Of a DNA stretch of 5,611 nt, positions 1 to 5,113 are shown in pieces. Origin of the DNA: Chloroflexota bacterium (GTDB taxonomy: Bacteria; Chloroflexota; Dehalococcoidia; GIF9; UBA5629); the NCBI GenBank assembly GCA_026389635.1, contig JAPLHM010000342.1:1-5611 (forward strand), written 5' to 3'. A program made the position numbers and the translations under genes. The first letter of the stretch is position 1, and each line of letters starts with the position of its first letter. The notes beneath the pieces were generated by a model that was not told the DNA's origin, did not search any database, and worked only from the letters and a program-made list of their open reading frames with translations.

Positions 1-756
1 AACAATAATGCCAATGTCAGCATATCCCCGTCGGTGGGTTCGGTGCCCAATACCGGTGTATATGTGGTAACCCCCGCTTACACGACCACTTACAGCATAT
101 CCGCGTCCAACACTGCCGGAACGGTGTCCGCCAGCACCACGGTAACGGTGGCGCCCTATCCCGTCAGCACTTACAACACCGGCAGCACCTATACCGGCAC
201 GGTAGAATCAGGTTCAACTGCAAGCCAGGTCAGCGCCGGCAACACCAATACGCTATTGGCGTGGTGGCTGCCCTATCTCCTGCTTATGGCACTGCTGGCT
301 GCCGCCGCCATAATAATAGTTATACTCCTGCTGAGAAGGCCGGTCGCTGCGCAGGCTGTTAATTATGGCGCTGCACGCTCCGGCACCATGCCGGCCGTCA
401 CGTCACCCGTGTCAACGCTGCCGGCAACAAGTTCTCCCAGGACCACTCCCGTAGCCGCGGGACCGCCGGCCAAATTCGTTGCCTCCAACGGCAGCGAGCT
501 TTCGCTGGCAGGTGATGGCAATCCCCTGGGACGCAGGGATTTTCAGTCCATGGCTGCCCCGGACAAAGCCGACCTGATATCCCGGCAGCACATAACGGTC
601 AGCTATGAGAACGGCCAGTATTACATCGAGGACCGCGGCAGCACCAACGGCACCAGGTTGAACGGTTCCGCCATCAAGGGCACAGGCAGGCACGCATTGA
701 AGGACGGTGATAACATCGACCTTGCAGGCGCGCTCAGCTTCGTATTCAAGACTTAG
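1..756 (+). CDS. Membrane-anchored FHA-domain protein with Ig-like outer segment (5' truncated)
   Basis: The reading frame is open at the left edge, so the true start lies outside; 251 residues are visible, ending in TAG at 754-756. Visible residues 1 to about 51 form a beta-rich Ig-like repeat of the bacterial surface-protein type (alternating T/S/V, ending in STTVTV). An S/T/G-rich linker follows, then one strong transmembrane helix at about residues 84-111 followed by RR, consistent with the positive-inside rule. A P/T/S/A linker leads to a complete FHA domain at about 158-251, with the hallmark GR (LGRRDF), SRQH, the D-R-G-S-T-N-G-T loop and LKDGD. FHA domains bind phosphothreonine peptides. 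The inferred topology is Ig-like part outside and FHA part in the cytoplasm, so it could connect the envelope with Ser/Thr kinase signalling; no kinase is visible here. The FHA call is firm. The Ig-like call rests on composition and pattern. Partners and the N-terminal part are unknown. Confidence 0.88.
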   Translation, partial: NNNANVSISPSVGSVPNTGVYVVTPAYTTTYSISASNTAGTVSASTTVTVAPYPVSTYNTGSTYTGTVESGSTASQVSAGNTNTLLAWWLPYLLLMALLAAAAIIIVILLLRRPVAAQAVNYGAARSGTMPAVTSPVSTLPATSSPRTTPVAAGPPAKFVASNGSELSLAGDGNPLGRRDFQSMAAPDKADLISRQHITVSYENGQYYIEDRGSTNGTRLNGSAIKGTGRHALKDGDNIDLAGALSFVFKT

Positions 757-769
757 CTATTAACAAACA

Positions 770-797
770 GGCCGGCGCCCCGAGGGGGGCGCCGGCC
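770..797. terminator. Strong GC hairpin between convergent genes, probable bidirectional terminator
   Basis: A perfect 12-bp stem (arms 770-781 and 786-797) closes a 4-nt loop (GAGG). It starts 14 nt after the FHA gene stop and is followed on the plus strand by TTCTTCTTC. On the minus strand the downstream bases read CTGTTTGTTAATAG, only moderately T-rich. Position between two converging genes and stem strength make termination the natural reading. The tail is imperfect in both directions, so efficiency is uncertain. Confidence 0.8.
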
Positions 798-828
798 TTC
801 TTCTTCGCCGGACCGGATGGCGGCGCCG

Positions 829-2478
829 CTACCGCTCCGTCTCGTAGAAACGCTTCAACGACGCCTCCATATCTTTCCTGTTGCCGAATCCTCCACTCTT
901 GTAGTCCCTGATTACCGACCCCGTATCTAAGAAAAGCGCCGTCGGTATAGTGCGGAACTGGCAACCGCTGACAAGCTTTGCCGTAGCATCTATATAAACA
1001 GGCATAACCAGCCCGTATTTCTTGATCCACTCCTCGACATCGGCTTTCTTCTCGCTGCTGGCCACCATGAACATCAGCATGTCACTGCCCTTTGGCCAGT
1101 TGCGGTAGACGTCATTGAGGAAAAGCGCCTGCTGCATGCAGGTCGGGCAGGTGGTCTTGGTAAAGACGATAAATACCTTCTTGCCCGCGATATCCTTATT
1201 GGTAAAATCGTCCCCCTGTAAAGTTTTGAAGGAGAACTCGGATATCCTGCAGTTTATCTTGCAGCAGACAGGCGATGACGGGGGTGTTGTGAAAGGGTCC
1301 AGGGCCTGTTGCGCGGATTCATCGAAATCAGTCTCGGACTTTATGCTCACGCTGTAGCGCGTATCCGGTCTAAGGCCGTTCAGCCTGAATTTGTGTTCGT
1401 ACACAAAATTTTTATCGCTTTCAGTATCGGACTCGGCCTCTTTGTCCATGTAGTAACTTACAGCGCCCGTAGCCGCTTTGCTGGTAATCCATCTGACCGA
1501 TGCGGCCGAACTGGTGATATCGTAGACATCTATATTGGAGATGGTGAACTTGCCCGCCTGGGCGCCGGCGGCCGTGGTTGTGAGTGTATAACCCTTTGAC
1601 TCAGCAGTATTGCCGCAGCAGTCGACCGCAAGCATGCGGAAATAATAAGTCGTTTTAGGCAGCAGTCCCTGTAATACCGCTGCATGGGTGGCCAGCATGG
1701 TTGTATCCAGGGCCGTCTTATTGCCGTAAGAGTCTTTTGGACCGAACTCTACCTGGCCTGTTGCCGGGCGGTTGGTCTTCCAGGAAATTACAGCGCGGTC
1801 GCTGAAAACGGCGGGCGGGTCCACCGAGGCAATTACCAGTGGATCGGCCTCGGCTTCCTGTGCCCGGGATAACACTGTTTTTATCTCGTTTGACGGTAAA
1901 ACATAGCCTTCGCGCCCGGCCTGTCCGGTATTCCAGGCAACCATGCCCACCAGTTCACCGGCCTTGTTCAGGACAGCGCTGCCGGCTGCTGACGGGTCCA
2001 GTGCAGCATTCGTCTGCATGTAGGCAATGCCCTCGTCTTTAGGCAGCGAAGTTACGCTGCCCTTTGAGGCAACCGGGCCGGAAGCGTCGGGCTTGAAAAC
2101 CCAGGCAGTCACCTCGTCCCACTGCCGCACAAGGTCAGAGTCGCCCTGCAGGGCAGGCTTGAGCACAGGGTAACTGCCTTCCATTTTAATGATTGCCAGG
2201 TCTCTGGCGCTGTCCCTGCAGATCAATCGTCCCGCGTAGCTTTGCCCCGGTTTGAGCTCTACGGATATGGCGTTGCTGCCGCTCACGGCGCTATCGCCGG
2301 TAACTATATAGCCGGCCTTATCAACTATGATGCCGTTGACAGCAGTATCGTCTGCGTACACCCTGACCAGCGAATCAGCCGTGCCCGGACCGCTGCAGCC
2401 GCTTAGAACCGCTGCTATGGCAATTAAAGGCAGTATCAAGGCGAAAATCGCCCTGTGTCGAACATGCCTGTTTTTCAT
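829..2478 (-). CDS. Lipoprotein: inactive HtrA-like protease fold + two FN3-like domains + thioredoxin/TlpA-like domain
   Basis: 549 residues. The N-terminus has basic residues, a hydrophobic stretch and the lipobox LSGC with lipidated Cys28, so the mature protein should sit outside the membrane. Residues about 33-205 follow the trypsin-like HtrA/DegP pattern (GYIVT, DLAIIK, QTNAAL, GELVGM, GYVLPSNEI). The catalytic positions are mostly lost: the TNxHVV His is Ser63, Asp93 is kept, and the GNSGGP Ser is Ala165 (in DPSAAGSAV). It is therefore predicted to be a dead protease. Residues about 213-302 and 311-398 are two FN3-like domains of the purple-acid-phosphatase N-terminal style (the GLLPKTTYYFR and GLRPDTRYSVS signatures). 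Residues about 411-549 are a thioredoxin/TlpA-like domain with C444-P-T-C447 and cis-Pro512 (TIPT), so this part looks redox-competent. Extra cysteine groups lie at 287/288 and 405/406/410. It starts 17 nt after the isomerase gene stop, probably in the same operon. No clear Shine-Dalgarno precedes ATG 2476-2478, so translation may depend on coupling. The substrate is unknown. Confidence 0.88.
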   Translation of the reverse strand: MKNRHVRHRAIFALILPLIAIAAVLSGCSGPGTADSLVRVYADDTAVNGIIVDKAGYIVTGDSAVSGSNAISVELKPGQSYAGRLICRDSARDLAIIKMEGSYPVLKPALQGDSDLVRQWDEVTAWVFKPDASGPVASKGSVTSLPKDEGIAYMQTNAALDPSAAGSAVLNKAGELVGMVAWNTGQAGREGYVLPSNEIKTVLSRAQEAEADPLVIASVDPPAVFSDRAVISWKTNRPATGQVEFGPKDSYGNKTALDTTMLATHAAVLQGLLPKTTYYFRMLAVDCCGNTAESKGYTLTTTAAGAQAGKFTISNIDVYDITSSAASVRWITSKAATGAVSYYMDKEAESDTESDKNFVYEHKFRLNGLRPDTRYSVSIKSETDFDESAQQALDPFTTPPSSPVCCKINCRISEFSFKTLQGDDFTNKDIAGKKVFIVFTKTTCPTCMQQALFLNDVYRNWPKGSDMLMFMVASSEKKADVEEWIKKYGLVMPVYIDATAKLVSGCQFRTIPTALFLDTGSVIRDYKSGGFGNRKDMEASLKRFYETER

Positions 2479-2496
2479 AAGATTGAGTCGGCGGGC

Positions 2497-3213
2497 CTAT
2501 TTAATAGGGACGCCGCCGCCGTCCAGGTTAGGCCGTACCACGTTATCCATAAAATCCCCGATACGGGCGTTCATGACCTTTTTCATCGCGGATACGATAC
2601 CCCTGCCCTTATTCAGGCTTTTGGCGAAGGCCACGGCCTCTTTGACAGTCTCGTCGGCTGAGGGACAGGCCTTGCGGATAACGTTGTATTTTTCAAGCTC
2701 GGCAGCAGTGAAGCGCTTGCCGGTCAGTTCGGCCTCAAACACCTTGTGCATGGGCATAGCCCTCTGGATGAGGGCATCCATGTAGGGCAGGAACGGGATA
2801 TTGAGGTCGACCTCCGGGAAACACAGGAAACCGCGGTCGGCACGCATCAAGCGGAAATCGAAAGAGCAGGCTAATATAGCGCCGCCGGCGAAAGCGTGGC
2901 CGGTCAGGGCCGCCACCGTGATCATGGGGTAGAAAGTTATGCGCTTGTACACCCGGTCCTGCGTATCGAAGAATTTCTCGACGTCGGGGTCCTTGCGGCC
3001 GATAGCGGGCACCAGCCAGTCGAGGTCCATGCCGTTACACCAGATCTTTTCATCGGCGGATCTCACCACCAGCGCATTGACAGCGGTCTTTTTTTCTATA
3101 TCGTCCAGGGCATTGAGCAGTTCATTGCAAAAGCCCAGGTTAAACCTGTTCTCGCCGCTCTTCATGGTGAGCAGCGCGATATTTTCGTCAACGCTCCATT
3201 CGATTAAAGGCAT
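2497..3213 (-). CDS. Enoyl-CoA hydratase/isomerase family protein, probably delta3,delta2-enoyl-CoA isomerase
   Basis: 238 residues, a normal to slightly short length for a single-domain crotonase. The oxyanion-hole segments are present: CNGMDLDW at 59-66 and GHAFAGGAIL at 105-114. In true hydratases two glutamates are catalytic. The first lies in GGGxE and is Ile113 here; the second is kept as Glu134 in FPEVDLNI. A single Glu at the second position is the arrangement known for delta3,delta2-enoyl-CoA isomerases, and the stretch RADRGFLCFPEVDL resembles plant peroxisomal ECI-type proteins. The predicted reaction is moving a 3-enoyl-CoA double bond to position 2 so that beta-oxidation of unsaturated acids can continue, in the cytoplasm. 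The start at 3211-3213 is set by GGAGG (3222-3226), 8 nt upstream. The start module is duplicated upstream (see the repeat entries). It is followed at 17 nt by the thioredoxin lipoprotein gene. Other crotonase reactions remain possible. Confidence 0.88.
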   Translation of the reverse strand: MPLIEWSVDENIALLTMKSGENRFNLGFCNELLNALDDIEKKTAVNALVVRSADEKIWCNGMDLDWLVPAIGRKDPDVEKFFDTQDRVYKRITFYPMITVAALTGHAFAGGAILACSFDFRLMRADRGFLCFPEVDLNIPFLPYMDALIQRAMPMHKVFEAELTGKRFTAAELEKYNVIRKACPSADETVKEAVAFAKSLNKGRGIVSAMKKVMNARIGDFMDNVVRPNLDGGGVPIK

Positions 3214-3263
3214 GGGGGATACCTCCGTAAAAAATCGTCAACGCTCCATTCGATTAAAGGCAT
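3204..3263 (-). CDS. Possible 19-residue leader ORF created by the duplication
   Basis: The upstream copy of the start module has its own GGAGG (3272-3276) 8 nt before ATG (3261-3263). It encodes MPLIEWSVDDFLRRYPPCL and stops at TAA (3204-3206), just inside the isomerase gene, so the two ORFs overlap by 10 nt in different frames. The ribosome binding signals of the leader and the real gene are identical, so translation of the leader is plausible. The leader reads through the real gene's ribosome binding site and start codon, which could block initiation or couple it. The peptide need have no function of its own. No homology is claimed. Confidence 0.4.
   Translation of the reverse strand: MPLIEWSVDDFLRRYPPCL
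3222..3226 (-). promoter_or_regulatory. Ribosome binding site that sets the isomerase start
   Basis: The minus strand reads GGAGG 8 nt before ATG 3211-3213. The same motif recurs 50 bp upstream at 3272-3276 in front of the leader ORF. The downstream site is the one that serves the full-length frame. Confidence 0.8.
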
Positions 3264-3284
3264 GGGGGATACCTCCGTAAAAAA

Positions 3285-3354
3285 GTTATTTGGCGGCCGC
3301 CCTGCGGGAGGGCGCCCTTTGAGGCGGCGCTAATTATTATATAACAAAGGACGG
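3285..3354 (-). promoter_or_regulatory. Gap between YhhN pseudogene and isomerase gene: candidate -10 box and GC-rich hairpin leader
   Basis: The minus strand carries a consensus TATAAT at 3336-3341 inside an AT-rich patch. No matching -35 hexamer is visible at 16-18 bp spacing. Just downstream is a very GC-rich stretch in which CGCCCT (3314-3309) can pair with AGGGCG (3303-3298) across a 5-nt loop. A competing pairing of GCCGCC (3328-3323) with GGCGGC (3301-3296) is also possible. A T6 run begins about 13 nt after the hairpin, in the duplicated unit, which is too far for a classic intrinsic terminator. The region may be a promoter plus structured leader, or a weak terminator for the upstream gene. 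Confidence 0.35.
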
Positions 3355-3862
3355 TCAGGCGCTTTTGCTGTATTTATATTTGAGGAAACCGTAAAGGATG
3401 AAGAATTGGGCGCCATAATAGGTGAACATCACGACGTAATCCTGTCCCGCCATGGGGCTTACGAACATGTTACAGGCAAGCACGGAATCCGAGGCTAAGA
3501 AGAGCAACGCGCCGTAAATCACGAAATTATTAGTGGACTTCCTCTGCGTGGCGATTATGCACATCATGGCGAGCACTGCCATATAGCAGTAAACGGGTAT
3601 CAGCAGTTCTCCCAAAAAAGGTGCGAAGAGCATCGCCATACCGGCGGCATAAATCACTATCAGTGCCACAATCCACAGCCTGCGCGGCCTCCACTGGAAA
3701 TCAAGCAGGAAGGTAGCGATATAGCCCAGGTGGCCGAGCAGGAACAGCAGCAGTCCGAGTACGAATGACTCCTCGATGAAGCGGGATGAGGGAGATATAG
3801 AGCAGGGACAGCACGAAGAAAACGATCACCAGGTTCTTCTCTGATCGCGTGAAACTTCCCAT
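3355..3862 (-). pseudogene. YhhN (lysoplasmalogenase-like) family membrane protein, frameshifted
   Basis: A good GGAGG (3869-3873) lies 6 nt before ATG 3860-3862, so the start is well defined. The first frame reads 27 codons (hydrophobic LVIVFFVLSLLYISLIP) and then goes out of frame. The following frame, entered at about 3779-3780, continues as IEESFVLGLLLFLLGHLGYIATF and onward to the TGA at 3355-3357. Removing one T at CCGCTTCATC restores IPLIEES and a single 168-residue frame. The C-terminal half has the YhhN family marks ALLFLASDSVLA and TYYGAQFFILYGF, with several transmembrane helices. Characterised members (TMEM86) hydrolyse lysoplasmalogen; bacterial roles are less clear. Even when repaired the protein is shorter than the roughly 200 or more residues usual for the family, so an N-terminal or internal deletion is possible. 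A sequencing error cannot be excluded. The isomerase gene follows about 140 nt downstream. Confidence 0.72.
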
Positions 3863-3927
3863 GTTGTGCCTCCTGCCGGTTATCCTGCTGGTACCAATAA
3901 TATCACTGACCGCACCCAAAAATCCCG

Positions 3928-4021
3928 CAGGGGCGGACACTGTAGGGGCGTTCCTTCAGGTGCGCCCGAAAGAAAGGGCGGACGGGCCTGAAGGCCCATC
4001 CCTACATTTGGATCCGCCCTG
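3928..4021. repeat. Long imperfect inverted repeat in the divergent intergenic region
   Basis: The left side (CAGGGGCGGAC, TGTAGGGGCG, CCTTCAGG, GCGCCC) is mirrored on the right (GGGCGG, CCTGAAGG, CATCCCTAC, CCGCCCTG) around a short AAAGAAA centre. The whole 94 bp could fold into one hairpin with a few bulges. It lies between the divergent YhhN-like and dehydrogenase genes, and no ORF is evident in it. It looks like a dispersed palindromic element (MITE or REP-like) rather than a terminator, since neither neighbouring gene ends here. The rest of the 3863-4099 gap holds the two ribosome binding sites and presumably the divergent promoters; I could not identify convincing -35/-10 pairs. Confidence 0.75.
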
Positions 4022-4085
4022 TTGCGGAATCACGTAAATTTATGCACAATGAGTAACCCTGATTACGGCGGTGAAAAATTCTTCG

Positions 4086-4092
4086 AAGGAGA
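4086..4092 (+). promoter_or_regulatory. Ribosome binding site that decides the dehydrogenase start
   Basis: AAGGAGA lies 7 nt before ATG 4100-4102. An in-frame ATG at 4049-4051 would add 17 residues but has no Shine-Dalgarno and would put extra sequence before the Rossmann strand, so 4100 is preferred. Confidence 0.8.
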
Positions 4093-4099
4093 TATCACG

Positions 4100-4984
4100 A
4101 TGGATAATGTCCTGGTCATAGGCGCCGGTTTCATGGGAGGAGGCATCGCTCAGGTGGCAGCGCAGGCGGGCTATAGGGTCTACCTGCAGGATAATAATCC
4201 CGTAGCTATGGCAAGCAGCCTGGCACAGATCAAGTGGTCCACCGAAAAACTGGCCGGCAAGGGCAGGCTCAAGGACAGCGCCCGTGCGGTGCAGGACAGG
4301 ATCACCGCCGTAAATGACCTCTCAATGGCCCCCTTGTGCCAGTGGGTAATCGAGGCTGTCTTCGAGGACGAGAATATGAAAAAGGAGCTGTTCAGGGAAT
4401 TAGACGCCGCCTGCCCACTTGAGACCATCATTGCTTCCAACACCTCCAGCATCCCCATTACCCGCTTAGCCTCGCTGACGAAGCACCCCCAAAGGGTTGT
4501 GGGACTGCATTTCTTCGGCCCGGTGCCCATGATGAGGCTGGTCGAGGTTATCAAAGGGGAGAAGACTTCCGGCGCCGTGTTCGGTAAGAGCGTGGATTTC
4601 ATAACCTCCCTGGGACAGTACCCTGTCAAGGTAATGAAGGACATACCCGGCTTCATTATGAACCGCGTCAACGGTGTCGCTTTCAGGGAGGCGCTCTCCC
4701 TGGTGGAGAACGGCATCGCGACGGTGGAAGACGTTGACCAGGGCATGCGTTACGGATTTAACTGGAATATCGGACCCTTCGAGATCGCCGATAACGCGGG
4801 CATCGATACCTATGTGCGTGTGGGCAGGTCTTTCACGGCGCTGGGCGCTTCGGATATCGCGGCTTCATCACCGCTGATGGAGAAAATGGTGAAGGCGGGA
4901 AGGCTGGGACGCAAGGTCGGCAAGGGCTTCTACGACTACTCGCCAGATGGTAAGGCGACCCCGTTTGACGTCACTAAATTGTAG
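4100..4984 (+). CDS. 3-hydroxybutyryl-CoA / 3-hydroxyacyl-CoA dehydrogenase
   Basis: 294 residues, close to the usual length of about 280-295 for stand-alone enzymes of this family. It catalyses NAD(H)-linked interconversion of 3-hydroxyacyl-CoA and 3-oxoacyl-CoA in beta-oxidation or butyrate-type pathways, in the cytoplasm. The N-terminal Rossmann fold begins at once with GAGFMGGG (residues 8-15), and Asp31 at the end of the second strand favours NAD over NADP. The catalytic set is complete: Ser116 (SNTSS), His137 (GLHFFGP), Glu149 (RLVEVI) and Asn188 (PGFIMNRV), with spacings matching the human enzyme within one residue. The C-terminal dimerisation domain contains GPFEIADNAGIDT and ends with GRKVGKGFYDY. 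The gene has a strong ribosome binding site and appears monocistronic, divergent from the YhhN-like gene and convergent with the hemolysin III gene. Chain-length preference cannot be read from the sequence. The hbd/fadB2/paaH naming is ambiguous, so no symbol is given. Confidence 0.95.
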   Translation: MDNVLVIGAGFMGGGIAQVAAQAGYRVYLQDNNPVAMASSLAQIKWSTEKLAGKGRLKDSARAVQDRITAVNDLSMAPLCQWVIEAVFEDENMKKELFRELDAACPLETIIASNTSSIPITRLASLTKHPQRVVGLHFFGPVPMMRLVEVIKGEKTSGAVFGKSVDFITSLGQYPVKVMKDIPGFIMNRVNGVAFREALSLVENGIATVEDVDQGMRYGFNWNIGPFEIADNAGIDTYVRVGRSFTALGASDIAASSPLMEKMVKAGRLGRKVGKGFYDYSPDGKATPFDVTKL

Positions 4985-5005
4985 TTGGCTCACTCCGTCG
5001 CGGAA

Positions 5006-5112
5006 CTGTCATTGCGAGCCCGAAGGGCGCGGCAATCTGTCCGCGGTGAACAGATTGCTTCGTCGCTGCGCTCCTCGCAAAGACATATATAGAGCGCTCC
5101 CCGCAATGACAG
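5006..5112. repeat. Palindromic MITE-like repeat of the TGTCATTGCGAG type
   Basis: The ends are inverted copies: CTGTCATTGCG at 5006-5016 and CGCAATGACAG at 5102-5112. Inside is a second perfect inverted pair, GCAATCTGT (5032-5040) and ACAGATTGC (5050-5058), around a 9-nt loop. The pattern TCATTGCGAG...GCAATCT...AGATTGCTTCG...CTCCTCGCAA is a dispersed non-coding repeat I recognise from many environmental bacterial genomes. It fills the gap between two convergent genes and would form a strong hairpin in transcripts from either side, so it may also stop transcription. No separate terminator is visible here. Its right end has an extra, degenerate copy of the terminal sequence (about 5084-5093, CTCGCAAAGA). 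Confidence 0.8.
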
Positions 5113-5113
5113 G

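Larger units (their letters stand above)
3185..3284. repeat. Exact 50-bp tandem duplication of the isomerase gene's start module
   Basis: Positions 3185-3234 and 3235-3284 are identical base for base, and identity stops on both sides (t at 3184 against a at 3234). Read on the minus strand, the unit holds a T run, the GGAGG ribosome binding site, the ATG and the first nine codons of the isomerase gene plus two bases of the tenth. The unit length is not a multiple of three, so the upstream copy opens a different frame at the junction. Perfect identity suggests a recent event, or an assembly error. Confidence 0.97.

Noticed and set aside
829..2478. Active HtrA/DegP serine protease
   Set aside because: The catalytic His and Ser positions are Ser63 and Ala165, so only the Asp of the triad remains.
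2327..2785. 152-codon plus-strand open frame spanning the lipoprotein/isomerase junction
   Set aside because: It is antisense to two well-supported genes and shows no recognisable domain.
3185..3284. Two-unit direct repeat as a CRISPR remnant
   Set aside because: The copies are directly adjacent with no spacer, and they contain a gene's ribosome binding site and first codons. This is a tandem duplication, not a repeat-spacer array.
3770..3790. Programmed ribosomal frameshift in the YhhN-like gene
   Set aside because: The site (CCGCTTCATC) has no slippery heptamer and no Shine-Dalgarno-like stimulator just upstream; a simple one-base insertion or a sequencing error explains it better.
4022..4051. 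Sigma70-type promoter TTGCGG / CACAAT before the dehydrogenase
   Set aside because: Spacing is acceptable (17 bp), but only 3 of 6 and 4 of 6 bases match, too weak to list as a feature.
4180..4746. 188-codon open frame on the minus strand inside the dehydrogenase gene
   Set aside because: It lies opposite a fully motif-supported dehydrogenase, and its translation (S/L-rich, no recognisable domain) looks like an antisense shadow.
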